Assembly (NCBI RefSeq): GCF_001426745.1 | Contig: NZ_LMFI01000011.1 | Location: 61,730-125,729, forward strand | From: Nocardioides sp. Root140 | GTDB lineage: Bacteria > Actinomycetota > Actinomycetes > Propionibacteriales > Nocardioidaceae | Length of the DNA stretch: 64,000 nucleotides | Direction: 5' to 3' | Shown here: in pieces, positions 42,639 through 51,579 of the stretch | Layout: every line of letters starts with the position of its first letter | Position numbering within the stretch: the first letter of the stretch is position 1 | Translations under genes and position numbers: made by a program | The notes under the pieces: model-generated | Database searches by the model: none | What the model was told of the DNA's origin: nothing | Seen by the model: only the letters and a program-made list of their open reading frames with translations

Positions 42639-43379
42639 GTGAAATCTCAGTTGGCGCCACGACGGCGCTCTCGCCTCGCGATGGCAGCCGCCGCCGTCCT
42701 GTCCATGCTGCTCGTTGCGGCCGCGCCGTCCGCGCAGGCCGAGGACGAGAATCCCACCCTGAGCGTCATCTACGACGCGGTCGGCTCCACTCACGTCGGC
42801 GCGCAGGTCGACGCAGACCTGGCTCTCGGGCCCACCGAGATCAAGGTCGTGATGGATCTGGTGACGGCACAGATCGTCGATGGAACGTTGACGATCCCCA
42901 GCAAGGTGATGAACTTCGACATCTTCGGGATCCCGTCGCGGGCAAGGGTCACAATGACCCAGGTAGGCCCGGTCACGGGCACGTTGACCAAGCTGCCCTC
43001 GCCTCGCCAAGCGCTGAGCCTGGACACGCAGGTCAAGTACGACATCAGGCTCAGCAACGTCGAGGCAAAGGTGTTCGGCGTCTGGTGGCCGCTGGCCGTG
43101 GGCAGCAACTGCCACACGATCAACCCGGCCACGATCAATGCCAAGAGCCCGATCAGCAACACCACACCGCCGACCGGCTACTTCACCATCAATGCAGGTG
43201 GCCCGCTCGTGGCCAACTACACGATCGGCAACTTCACCGGCTGTACGCCGCTGAACTTCTTCGACATCCCCGGCTTCTTCCCGTGGTTCGGGTCGGTGCC
43301 GATCAACGCGCTGGTTCCTGGCAGCAACAACACGCTTGAGCTGAACCTCAGCAACCCGCGCAACGGCGACGGCCTCTAG
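42639..43379 (+). CDS. Secreted protein of unknown function (cluster member A)
   Basis: A 246-residue exported protein: basic head, signal peptide (SRLAMAAAAVLSMLLVAAAP, cleaved near AQA), then a predicted beta-rich body with two Cys (NCHTIN and GCTPLNFF). The pattern FGIPSRARVTM and the final GSNNTLELNLSNP weakly recall proteins C and D at 44526 and 45826, so they may share a fold. I know no family for it. The GTG at 42639 is supported by AGGGGAA; an upstream in-frame ATG is less likely. It opens the cluster divergent from the PucR pair. Confidence 0.72.
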   Translation: MKSQLAPRRRSRLAMAAAAVLSMLLVAAAPSAQAEDENPTLSVIYDAVGSTHVGAQVDADLALGPTEIKVVMDLVTAQIVDGTLTIPSKVMNFDIFGIPSRARVTMTQVGPVTGTLTKLPSPRQALSLDTQVKYDIRLSNVEAKVFGVWWPLAVGSNCHTINPATINAKSPISNTTPPTGYFTINAGGPLVANYTIGNFTGCTPLNFFDIPGFFPWFGSVPINALVPGSNNTLELNLSNPRNGDGL

Positions 43380-43440
43380 CCCCACGCCTCACCTCACGAA
43401 TCTGCACAGCCCGGCAACATCCAACCCAAGGAGAAAACAG

Positions 43441-44085
43441 ATGATGAAGCGCAACAAGCTGGCCACAGGCCTGGTCGCAACCTCCGCTGTCGGAGCAGCT
43501 GTCCTCGCGATGTCCGGCCCGGCGCACGCACTGGCAACCAACTACACGCCGACCAGCAGCAACTCCGGCGCGGCCGTGACCTTCACGGGCACCAACGTGA
43601 GCTTCACGGACATCCCGGCAAGCCAGACGCTGACCTGCACCACCTTCAACCTCACTGGCACGGTCACCAACAACGGCGTCAGCAGGCTCATGGGTGCCGA
43701 GGCCGGCAGCCTCGGATCCCTGACCTCCAGCGGGTGCACGAACCCGATCGCTGGCGCCACGACGGTCACGCCCACCGGCACCTGGAAGGTGAAGATCACT
43801 GGCGACGAGGTGAGTGGCGTCTCCCCTGCAACGCTGTACGACGTGAACGCGGACGTGACCGCAGCAGGGTGCACCTTCGACGTGGCTGGTTCAGTGGACG
43901 GCACGTTCAACGAGACCAACCAGCGGTTCACCCCCACGGCGTACGCCACGGACCCGAACATCGAGCTCGAGATCTCCAGCACCCCGGTGGGCTCGACCTG
44001 CCTTCTGCTCGACGTCCAGCTCGGTGACCCGATCGACGTCGGCGGTTACTGGACGACCAGCGGGTTGACCATCACCAACCCGTGA
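43441..44085 (+). CDS. Secreted beta-rich protein of unknown function (cluster member B)
   Basis: A 214-residue exported protein with a signal peptide (cleavage near AHALA, residue ~30) and a Thr/Ser/Gly-rich beta body that looks Ig-like (TFTGTNVSFTDIPASQTLTC, PTGTWKVKITGDEVSG). Five cysteines after the signal. AAGGAG lies ten bases before the ATG, giving strong initiation. It is 61 bases after member A with no terminator between, so they are probably co-transcribed, and a very strong hairpin ends the unit. Function unknown. Confidence 0.75.
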   Translation: MMKRNKLATGLVATSAVGAAVLAMSGPAHALATNYTPTSSNSGAAVTFTGTNVSFTDIPASQTLTCTTFNLTGTVTNNGVSRLMGAEAGSLGSLTSSGCTNPIAGATTVTPTGTWKVKITGDEVSGVSPATLYDVNADVTAAGCTFDVAGSVDGTFNETNQRFTPTAYATDPNIELEISSTPVGSTCLLLDVQLGDPIDVGGYWTTSGLTITNP

Positions 44086-44525
44086 CGACAACGGCCTGAT
44101 CCGAAGCCGGTGGTGCAGGTCGCATGACGCGACCTGCACCACCGGCTTCTCGTGTGGGTGACAACCACAGGGAATCCGTGAAGAAGCCAACCCGAGGGCA
44201 GCTGCGTTGATCGCGTTCGCACGGCGTCGTCGGCCTTCTTTGCCTGACTTCAGTTCCTCCGGGCCCGACGACCGACGGAGGCCTCGGGTTCGTGGACGAA
44301 GGCTGGGGACCCGACAGCGATTGCGAACCCGTGACCGACCAGAACTTGTCACGTCGGTGACAACTTCCGGCGCTGCACAGAGATCGGCTCTGCCAACGAG
44401 TAGCGCGCGTCATCTGGATCACCTTCACTGGTGCCAGCACCACTATCGACACTGGACCTGAACTGCATCATCGGAATGGTGATGTGCTTCATCCGCCCCA
44501 TTCGAGGCCAGGAGGGCCACAGACC
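44086..44525 (+). promoter_or_regulatory. 440-base gap: operator TGTCA-N6-TGACA and a duplicated initiation sequence
   Basis: After the hairpin at 44103-44149, 44163-44182 repeats the initiation sequence of member A (AACCACAGGGAATCCGTGAA), but the GTG opens only ten codons before a stop. The operator TTGTCAC-N4-GTGACAA lies at 44346-44363, about 165 bases before member C, with GCCAA 30 bases after it. No complete gene is visible. Confidence 0.6.
44103..44149 (+). terminator. Strong hairpin terminator after member B
   Basis: A perfect 21-bp stem (GAAGCCGGTGGTGCAGGTCG plus C and its complement) with a 5-base loop, 17 bases after the stop. No U-run. Confidence 0.9.
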
Positions 44526-45692
44526 GTGCGAACCCCGTTCATGCTCTTACGCAGAACAAGGCGATACCACCGCACGGCTGCTCTGACATGCGTCGCACTC
44601 CTCGGTGCCTTGACGTTTCCCTCGAGTGCGGCACCCGCCGATGAGTCACACGAAGCTGCAACCCCGGCACAGGCCGAAGCCACTGTCATGAGCGGGCTGC
44701 CAGGTTCGGAGGACCTTCCTCAAGAGAAGATCGCCTTGACCCAGGGCCTCGTCACGTTGACACAGACGGCCGCCGCTCGGGCGTCCAAGATGTTCATCAC
44801 GATTGGTCCTGACTCACCAATCTGGGGCGGCCTCTACCAAGGCTTGTACAACACTCCGATCGAGAACCCGGTGTCGTTTCTGGCAATGTGCACCCGTGGT
44901 CGGGCGTGTGTCGACAACCCGTTCGATCAACCCGACTGCGCCGACCCATCTGTTCCCACCAGCATGAATCGGGGCAGTTTCTTGCGCGTGGCGATCTACG
45001 CGCTTTCGCCTCTCACGTCCGGGGGAGTGGACGCTGGGCTCGTGGCCCGGGTGCCCGTCAACCTGGTCGCCTTCGGCTCGATCCCGGCGACCGCGACGTT
45101 GACCTTGCGGCAGCCCAAGCTGAACGGCAAGCTCCGTCCCTTCACCGCGAACATATGGGATACGAACAGCCCTTTGAACAAGGGCTGCGATCCGAATTTC
45201 ACCACTCGGACGTCAACCATAGTCGAGGGGAAACTTGAGGTGACGCTCAGTGACTTGACGGTGGACGGGGTGCCAGTCGACCTCGGGAAATCGTGCCGAA
45301 CCGAGAGCCTTGTCGACCTGCGGATGTGGAATGAGGGTGCCTACACACCTGGCGGTGGAGGAACTCTGGCCGCCTACGACGGTCTTCATGGTCCTTCGCT
45401 GGGCCCACTGAACTCGCCCTACCACCAGGAACTCGACGGCCAACAGATTCCAGCGTCCACGGGGATTACGATTCCACCGTTCACGGGTTGCGGCGTCGGT
45501 GGCGAGGATCTGAGCCCGATAGTCAGCGCCATGGCGTCTGGACCCAACAACCCCGTCCGCGCGGTCCAGAGCCCGATGGCTTCATTTGACGAACTGCCCC
45601 TGGACGACCTCGGCACCTGCAGCAACGTGTGCCCCAAGGATGTGATTCCGGACGTTCCGGCCAACCCTCCGCTTCCGGAGGGCGACGAGTGA
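44526..45692 (+). CDS. Secreted protein of unknown function (cluster member C, paralogue of D)
   Basis: A 388-residue exported protein: basic head, signal peptide (ALTCVALLGALTFPSSAAP), then a body with the shared blocks VNLVAFGSIPATATLTL, LSDLTVDGVPVDLGKSCR, IPPFTGCGVGGEDLSPIVSA and MASGPNNPVR. The same blocks occur in order in the next gene, so the two are tandem duplicates. The C-terminus is Pro-rich with a Cys pair (CSNVCP). GGAGGG supports the GTG at 44526; an ATG five codons later is an alternative. An operator palindrome lies about 165 bases upstream. Novel family to me. Confidence 0.75.
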   Translation: MRTPFMLLRRTRRYHRTAALTCVALLGALTFPSSAAPADESHEAATPAQAEATVMSGLPGSEDLPQEKIALTQGLVTLTQTAAARASKMFITIGPDSPIWGGLYQGLYNTPIENPVSFLAMCTRGRACVDNPFDQPDCADPSVPTSMNRGSFLRVAIYALSPLTSGGVDAGLVARVPVNLVAFGSIPATATLTLRQPKLNGKLRPFTANIWDTNSPLNKGCDPNFTTRTSTIVEGKLEVTLSDLTVDGVPVDLGKSCRTESLVDLRMWNEGAYTPGGGGTLAAYDGLHGPSLGPLNSPYHQELDGQQIPASTGITIPPFTGCGVGGEDLSPIVSAMASGPNNPVRAVQSPMASFDELPLDDLGTCSNVCPKDVIPDVPANPPLPEGDE

Positions 45693-45825
45693 TGTCGGGG
45701 CGGCGAACCACATGAGTGAGATGACAACACCTGCGTGAACCACGGCCGCGATCGCTGCAGACCGCAGCGACGTGCGGTCCCGCTCAGCATCTGACCAACT
45801 ATCCACCTGCTCCCGGGAGCTGTCC

Positions 45826-46968
45826 ATGCGCCTACCTCGCCCACGAATCGGGTCACGTGCTCGCCGTACGGTCGTTGCTGTCGTTGTCCTGGTCGGCAGC
45901 GTCCTGGTGCTACCCAGCGGTGCCGTCCAGAGCGACGAGCCCAACCGCACCGAAGGGCAGGCGGCAGCTGATGACCTGCCGACGGGTGAGGGGTATGTCC
46001 TTGCGGGGGTGGTGTCGTCGACCCAGGGGGCGGTCTCGCGCCGGTCCAAGACCTACATCACCCTCGGACCGGACAACCCGATCATCGGGATCCTCCGTTA
46101 TGCGCGCTTCAACGATCCGATCGAGAATCCCACGCGTTACAGCGCGCGCGTGGCAAACGTCGACTGGCCCTTTGGCCCCGTGCCCTGCGCGACGGTGCCG
46201 GTCGATCAATACAAGAAGACCCGGATCGACCTCTCAGACCTCACCGTGGTCACCATCACAGACGACGGCAAGCCCAAGGAGGTCGGTGCTCTGCCCGACA
46301 CCACGGTCAGACTCGTGGCGTTCGGGTCCATCCCCGCCACGGCAACGCTGAGCATGAAGATGGTCCGCGAGAACGGGGCGATTCAGCCGTGGACGGTGGC
46401 GACGTGGGTGACGGGCGCGACCAACTTCCCCGGCTGTGACGGTCCGACGGCGAACAGCTATTTTCGAACGTTGATCGCAGGGCAGGTGCAGATCAGCCTC
46501 AGTGACCTGGTGGTCGACGGCGTCCCGGTCGACCTCGGTCCCTCGTGCCGGGCCGCGCACCCAGCCGATGTGTGGCTCTGGGGCGTCAAGCCGTACATAC
46601 CTCTGCAGGGCGGGTCCCTGGGGCAGTATGAAGGCGTCGTCGACCGCAACGGAGACCCGCTGCGCGGGTCCACCGGCCCGCTCGACTCTCCCTACTACCA
46701 GGAGCTGAACGGAAAGAGCATTCCCGATCCGCGTGGTGTCGACATCCCTCCCTTCATCGGCTGCGGCTCGGGCGGTGACGACCTCAGCCCGCTGGTGACC
46801 GCCATGGCATCCGGCCCCAACAACCCCGTTCGCGTGAACCAGGGTGGTCCGATGTTCACGCCCTATGACCCCGACGACCTCCTCAAGTGCGACTCGCCCA
46901 GTCGCTGCCCGCTGCCCGCCCCGGCCGCGCCGGAGATGCCGCCGCTGCCGGACGGGGAGACGCCGTGA
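45826..46968 (+). CDS. Secreted protein of unknown function (cluster member D, paralogue of C)
   Basis: A 380-residue exported protein. The signal peptide (TVVAVVVLVGSVLVLPSGAV) is followed by the same blocks as member C: VRLVAFGSIPATATLSM, LSDLVVDGVPVDLGPSCR, LDSPYYQELNGKSIPD, IPPFIGCGSGGDDLSPLV, MASGPNNPVR, and a Pro-rich end with a Cys pair (CDSPSRCP). These conserved blocks mark the likely functional core. The ATG at 45826 follows GGGAGC. It comes 133 bases after member C with no obvious terminator between. Confidence 0.75.
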   Translation: MRLPRPRIGSRARRTVVAVVVLVGSVLVLPSGAVQSDEPNRTEGQAAADDLPTGEGYVLAGVVSSTQGAVSRRSKTYITLGPDNPIIGILRYARFNDPIENPTRYSARVANVDWPFGPVPCATVPVDQYKKTRIDLSDLTVVTITDDGKPKEVGALPDTTVRLVAFGSIPATATLSMKMVRENGAIQPWTVATWVTGATNFPGCDGPTANSYFRTLIAGQVQISLSDLVVDGVPVDLGPSCRAAHPADVWLWGVKPYIPLQGGSLGQYEGVVDRNGDPLRGSTGPLDSPYYQELNGKSIPDPRGVDIPPFIGCGSGGDDLSPLVTAMASGPNNPVRVNQGGPMFTPYDPDDLLKCDSPSRCPLPAPAAPEMPPLPDGETP

Positions 46969-46994
46969 ACCTCGTGCCCGGCCAAGTCCAGAAC

Positions 46995-47012
46995 TTGTCA
47001 CGCCGGTGACAA
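46995..47012 (+). promoter_or_regulatory. Operator TTGTCAC-N4-GTGACAA upstream of the lytic transglycosylase
   Basis: Same core as at 42411 and 44346, about 107 bases before the ATG at 47119, again with GCCAA 30 bases downstream. This ties the transglycosylase gene to the secreted-protein cluster. Confidence 0.65.
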
Positions 47013-47118
47013 CTTCTTGCGTCTGGTGAAAGTACGTCTTGCCAAGGTGTGGCACTCCTCTCCGCGAGCACCTTGACTCATGGTCACCACCTCCGACACC
47101 ACCTCTGGGGAACAGCGC

Positions 47119-47985
47119 ATGCATCTCGGTATTCGGCGACGTCCGCTCTCGACCCGCGCGCGTGCTGCGGCCATCGCGCTGTCGTGCGTGATTGCCGGAG
47201 CGTCCGGTGTCGCTGGCGCCGCGGTGCTGATCTCCGACGGTGACCAACCTCAGAAGTCGTCGCAGTCGCCGCCGACCGATGGCGTCGCGGTGCTCCCGGC
47301 GGCGCTCGAGGCGGCCCGCGTTGATGGCGCCGAGGTGCAGGCCAATGCGCACGTACGCCGAGAGGCCGTCGGCGTCCCGAGGTCCTACCCCGGCTCGATC
47401 GCCAAGGCCCCGGAGGTCGCGGTGGCGGCGTACCAGCGCGCGAGTGCCGTCATGAACGCCGCGTCGTCGTGCCAACTCGACTGGCTCACTCTGGCGGCCA
47501 TCGGTCGCGTCGAGTCCAACCACTCCCGCGGGGCGAAGCTCGAGCACCGGCTCACCAAGGCAGGCGTCGCCAGGCCGGCCATCGTCGGTCACGTGCTCAA
47601 CGGCCGACGCGGGCTGGGCACCTTCGCCGACACCGACGCCGGCACCCTCGACCGCAACCAGCGTTGGGACGCGCCCGTCGGCGCCCTCGCCCTGATGCCG
47701 ACCACCTGGAGCACCGTGGCGGTCGACGCCGACGGCGACCAGCGGCGCAACCCGCAAGACATCGACGACGCCGCCCTCGGGGCCGCGGTGTTCCTGTGTG
47801 CCGACGGCCGCAAGCTCAAGAAGCCGGCCCAGCTGCGCGTCGCGCTCGCGACGTACCACCGGGCGCAGCGCTTCGTGAGCACGGTGCTGGCGCTGCAGAA
47901 GCGCTACGAGAAGCAGGCCTCGAAGGTGCCCGACTACACCCCGCCCGGCGGCGTACGGATCCCTGACGACATGCCGGCCCTGTGT
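47119..47985 (+). pseudogene. Exported lytic murein transglycosylase, 3' end disrupted by a frame change
   Basis: Signal-anchor at about residues 12-35, then a MltB/SLT-type transglycosylase domain: LDWLTLAAIGRVESNHSRGA (catalytic Glu in VES), GPLALMPTTW-like GALALMPTTWSTVAVDADGD, DDAALGAAVFLCADG and VALATYHRAQRFV. It would cleave peptidoglycan outside the cell. Coding character stops near IPDDMPALC (about 47985). The frame itself stays open to 48588 but overlaps an opposing gene and reads as noise, while the next frame continues with a different beta domain to 48337. The catalytic domain looks intact, so the product may still act. ATG at 47119 supported by GGGGAA. Confidence 0.72.
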
Positions 47986-48337
47986 GCCTGCGACACTCCT
48001 GCGGCCCGCACGGCCGGTGATCCTGGCCGACTACGACGTCGATGTCGACCTGCGCAACCGGGTGCTCGCCCGCGGTCCCCGACCGGTCGGGTTCGACGTC
48101 CGGCTGGCCCACGCGCCGGGCGCGGCGGCGTCGCCGATCAGCGACGTCACCGTCGAGGCGTCGTACGACGACGGGCGCACGTGGCGCGCGGCCCGGGCGA
48201 CCGGGCGTGCTGGTGGACGCTGGCACGTCGAGCTGCCACGCGGAACCGGCCACGTCTCGCTCCGGCTGCACGCGGCCGACACCGCGGGCTCCACGCTGGA
48301 CCAGACGATCGTCCGGGCCTGGTACGTCGCGCGCTGA
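47984..48337 (+). pseudogene. Out-of-frame C-terminal beta domain, subtilase (S8)-like tail
   Basis: About 117 residues in the +1 frame relative to the transglycosylase, reading ILADYDVDVDLRNRV, ISDVTVEASYDDGRTWR, VSLRLHAADTAGSTLDQT and ending VRAWYVAR. This pattern is typical of the C-terminal beta domain of actinobacterial S8 peptidases. No protease domain, signal peptide or good start precedes it, so it is either a remnant of a deleted protease gene or the true C-terminus of the transglycosylase after a frameshift. A TrmB/LuxR regulator lies next to it, as is common beside S8 peptidase genes. Confidence 0.6.
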
Positions 48338-48355
48338 CGGCCCGGGCTGACCGGC

Positions 48356-49327
48356 TCAGCCCGGCGGCGGGCGGTCGTCGTCGGGCAGCCAGCCCAGGCG
48401 CACCGCCTGCACGCCGGCCTGGAAGCGGGTGCGCACGTGCAGGCGGTTCATCAGCTCGGAGATCCGCCGGCTCAGCGTGCGGGTACTGGTGCCGAGGTGG
48501 CGGGCCAGCACGTCGTCCTTGGAGCCCGAGGCCAAGAGCGCGGCGAGCTGCCGGTCGCTCACATGGGGGTCGGCCTCGGGCGCGATGAGCGGGGTGGCCT
48601 GGTCCCAGAGCAGGTCGAAGTGCTGGACGAGTGCGTCGAGCAGGGCAGAGGGGCGGATGCACAGGGCGGCCTCGACCGCCTCGTCCACGCCGACCGGCAG
48701 GATCGCCACGGCCCGGTCCCCGATGGCCAGCTTCATCGGCACGTCGGCGTGCACCCGTGACAGCTCGCCGGCCCGGGCCGCGTCCTGGGCAGCCTCGAGA
48801 GCACCGGGCAGCTCGAGGGCCTCGGGCGCATAGATGCCGCGCACCGTCACCTCCTCGCGCAACAGTGAGCGGACCGAGGAGTCGGAGCTCTGCGCGTCCG
48901 CGACGTACGGCGGCCGGTCGAGCACGAGCAGCTCCTCGCGGGTGCCGGTGAGCACCTGCTCGAAGCGAGACGCGATCGCCTCCCGCCCGACCACCACCTC
49001 GACGATGTCCTCGGGACGGTGGCGCTCCTGCGCCGGCATCACCGAGAGCAGGTCGCGGGCCGCCAACTGGGCGCGGGCCAGCTCCTCCTGGCGCCTGCTG
49101 ACCAACACGTCGATCGCGACGTCCGGGCGGGCCGCCCGCATCCGCAACGGACGACCGGGCAGCCGGTGCACGAGGCCCAGGCCCTCGAGCCGGGTCAGCG
49201 AGCCCTGGACGCTCGACCTCCCGCGGTCGAGTGCCCGTGACAGTTCGTCGAGCGACGCCTCACTCCGGGAGAGCAACTCGCGGTAGAGCGCCTCGTCGTC
49301 CGGTGGGACACCAATCGACTCGAGCAT
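48356..49327 (-). CDS. TrmB/LuxR-type transcriptional regulator
   Basis: A 323-residue regulator. The N-terminus is a TrmB-like winged helix (ALYRELLSRSEASLDELSRA, RSSVQGSLTRLEGLGLV), the middle a sensor domain similar to PLD-like TrmB cores (VEVVVGREAIASRFEQVL), and the C-terminus a LuxR-type helix-turn-helix (SDRQLAALLASGSKDDVLAR, TSTRTLSRRISELMNRLHV). It converges with the broken transglycosylase/subtilase region with 18 bases between. Its target is not evident. Confidence 0.85.
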   Translation of the reverse strand: MLESIGVPPDDEALYRELLSRSEASLDELSRALDRGRSSVQGSLTRLEGLGLVHRLPGRPLRMRAARPDVAIDVLVSRRQEELARAQLAARDLLSVMPAQERHRPEDIVEVVVGREAIASRFEQVLTGTREELLVLDRPPYVADAQSSDSSVRSLLREEVTVRGIYAPEALELPGALEAAQDAARAGELSRVHADVPMKLAIGDRAVAILPVGVDEAVEAALCIRPSALLDALVQHFDLLWDQATPLIAPEADPHVSDRQLAALLASGSKDDVLARHLGTSTRTLSRRISELMNRLHVRTRFQAGVQAVRLGWLPDDDRPPPG

Positions 49328-49354
49328 CTCGTCATGGTCGCACCTCGGGACCGT

Positions 49355-51517
49355 TCAGTCCCGGGCCGCGACCTCCTCGCGGGGTGCGACGGTCTCCTCA
49401 CGCTTCTCGTCGCCGTGGCCCGGCCACCACGCGGCGTGCCCGACCAGGGCGGTCAGCGCCGGCGTGAAGAACATCGCCATCACGAAGGCAGCGACGAAGA
49501 TGCCGAACGACAGCGCGAAGCCCATGGACACGATCAGCGAGTTGCCGCCGAGCATGAGGGAGGCGAACGTGCCGGCCAGGATCACGCCGGCCGCGGCGAT
49601 CGTCGGACCTGCGTGCCGGACCGCCTCGGCCGCGGCATCGCGTGGATTGCGGCCCTCGCGGGCCTCCTCGCGTAGTCGCGCCACCATCAAGATGTTGTAG
49701 TCGGTGCCCAGTGCGGTCACGAACAGATAGATGTAGATCGGCAGCATGAAGATCAGGCCGGGCTCGCCCTGGATGTGCTGGAACACGATCACCGTCGCCC
49801 CCAGGGTGGCGCCGAAGCCCAGTCCCACGGCCAGCATGAGGTACCACGGCGCGACGAGGCTCCGGAGCAGCATCGCCAGGATCAGCATGATCACCAGGGC
49901 CGCGACGGGGAACACCACGGAGTAGTCGCGCGCCATCGCCTTCTGCAGGTCGGCGAAGACCGAGGGCGTGCCGCCGACGTACGCCGAAGTGCCCTCCGGC
50001 GCGGCGTCGTGGACCGCCGTACGGATCGGACCCTTCACGTCGGCCAGCGCCTCGTCGGAGGCCGGGTCGTGGTCGAGGATCACCGAGAACTGCGCGGTGG
50101 CCTTGTCCTTCGACAGCTGCGGGCCCTGCACCTGGTCGACGCCCTCGGCGTCCTTCAGCGCAGCGCCGACGGCGTCGGCCGCGGCCGGGTCGAGTGCTCC
50201 GCCGTCCTTGCTGGTCACCAGCACCGGGACGGGGTCGCTGGCACCGGCGGCGAAGTGGTCCTGGAAGGTGTTGATCGCCTCGGTCGACTCCACGCCCTTG
50301 GGCAGGCTGGAGTTGAAGTCGAAGCTGGGGTTGAACTGGAGGCCGAAGACCGCGAGCGCGGCCAGCACCAGTCCGGAGGCGGCGGCGAACACGCCGGGCC
50401 GGCGTCCGAGGGCCTTGCCGACGCTGCCGAAGTGGGCCGCCTCGGGCTCCTTGCGCCACTTCTTCGACGGCCAGAACAGGGAGCGTCCGAGGACCGTGAC
50501 CACGGCAGGGACCAGGGTCAGCGCGGCGACCAGGGTGACCGCCACGGCGATCGCCAGCGCTGGGCCGATCGAGCGGAAGATGCTCAGTGAGCTGAGCAGC
50601 AGCGCCAGGAACGCCACGATGACGGCGCCACCGGCCGACGCGATCGCCTCACCGGCGCGCTCGAGCGCGTGCACCACAGACGATCGGGTCTCGTCGCCCT
50701 GGCGCAGTCTTTCGCGATAGCGGAACAGGAAGAAGAGGATGTAGTCGGTGCCGATGCCGTAGAGCACCACGATCAGGATCACCTGGATCGAGGAGTCGGC
50801 CTTGAGGTCGAAGGCCTCGTTCGCGGCACCGATCAGTCCGGTGGCGATCAGCGACACGACCGTGACCACCACGATCGGCATCAGGCAGATGATCACGCTG
50901 CGGAAGATGATCGCCAGCAGGAGCACGATCAGCACCACGGTGGCGATGCCGACGATGGCCATCGTCGACTCGCTCGACTCCTGGGAGTCGAGGCTCTGCG
51001 CGGCCGCGCCGGTGCTCTTCACCTCGAGGTCGGTGCCCTTGGTGAGCGGCTCGAGGTCGTCGCGCATCTTCTTGGCGTCGTCCATCGCCTGGGTGTCGAA
51101 GCCGTTGGCCTTGTCGGCCAGACCGATGAAGCCGATCGCGATCTGCCCGTCGGCCGACACCGAGGGCTTGCCGTCGGCGCCGACCGTGGCCACCTGCTGG
51201 GCGAAGGTCTTCTCGCCGAGCTTCGGGCCGAGCTCCTTGCCGATCGTGGTCACGTCGGCGACGTCGGCATCGGTCAGCTTGGCGCCGTCCTTGCGCTCGA
51301 AGACCAGGATCGCGCCGGGTGTGGTGGCGTCGGGGAAGGCCTCCTGTTGCAGGTTGGCGGCCTTGATCGACTCGTAGTGGTCGGGCAGGAACTCCGACTC
51401 GTCGGTGGTGGAGGTCAGTGCCGGCGCGGTGAGCACCACCACGATCGCGATCACCACCCACGTGGCGATGACATACCAGGGATGACGCGACACGAGTCGA
51501 CCGAGAGCACCGAACAT
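49355..51517 (-). CDS. MMPL/RND-family membrane transporter
   Basis: A 720-residue proton-driven exporter of the MMPL family. Topology follows the family: one helix (WYVIATWVVIAIVVVL), an outer loop (~45-195), five helices, a second outer loop after FGLQFNPSFDF, five more helices, and a charged tail. The conserved GTDYILFFLFRYRERL and GTDYNILMVARLREEA each mark the start of a helix-bundle repeat. Substrates in relatives are lipids, siderophores or drugs; nothing here identifies it. ATG at 51517. It is divergent from the metallophosphoesterase gene across an R22 repeat block. Confidence 0.93.
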   Translation of the reverse strand: MFGALGRLVSRHPWYVIATWVVIAIVVVLTAPALTSTTDESEFLPDHYESIKAANLQQEAFPDATTPGAILVFERKDGAKLTDADVADVTTIGKELGPKLGEKTFAQQVATVGADGKPSVSADGQIAIGFIGLADKANGFDTQAMDDAKKMRDDLEPLTKGTDLEVKSTGAAAQSLDSQESSESTMAIVGIATVVLIVLLLAIIFRSVIICLMPIVVVTVVSLIATGLIGAANEAFDLKADSSIQVILIVVLYGIGTDYILFFLFRYRERLRQGDETRSSVVHALERAGEAIASAGGAVIVAFLALLLSSLSIFRSIGPALAIAVAVTLVAALTLVPAVVTVLGRSLFWPSKKWRKEPEAAHFGSVGKALGRRPGVFAAASGLVLAALAVFGLQFNPSFDFNSSLPKGVESTEAINTFQDHFAAGASDPVPVLVTSKDGGALDPAAADAVGAALKDAEGVDQVQGPQLSKDKATAQFSVILDHDPASDEALADVKGPIRTAVHDAAPEGTSAYVGGTPSVFADLQKAMARDYSVVFPVAALVIMLILAMLLRSLVAPWYLMLAVGLGFGATLGATVIVFQHIQGEPGLIFMLPIYIYLFVTALGTDYNILMVARLREEAREGRNPRDAAAEAVRHAGPTIAAAGVILAGTFASLMLGGNSLIVSMGFALSFGIFVAAFVMAMFFTPALTALVGHAAWWPGHGDEKREETVAPREEVAARD

Positions 51518-51579
51518 GGCGCAAACGCTAGCCGGAAGACAGGTGGGTCAGCCAACCAATTTCGCCGGTGGCGGGAGGA

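Noticed and set aside
46969..47118. A ydaO (cyclic di-AMP) riboswitch ahead of the transglycosylase, as often seen before wall hydrolases in actinobacteria
   Set aside because: I could not find the conserved ydaO blocks; the only clear feature is the TTGTCAC palindrome.
48338..48588. Continuation of the transglycosylase frame to 48588
   Set aside because: It overlaps an opposing regulator gene with good coding character and reads as Arg/Ala/Gly-rich noise.
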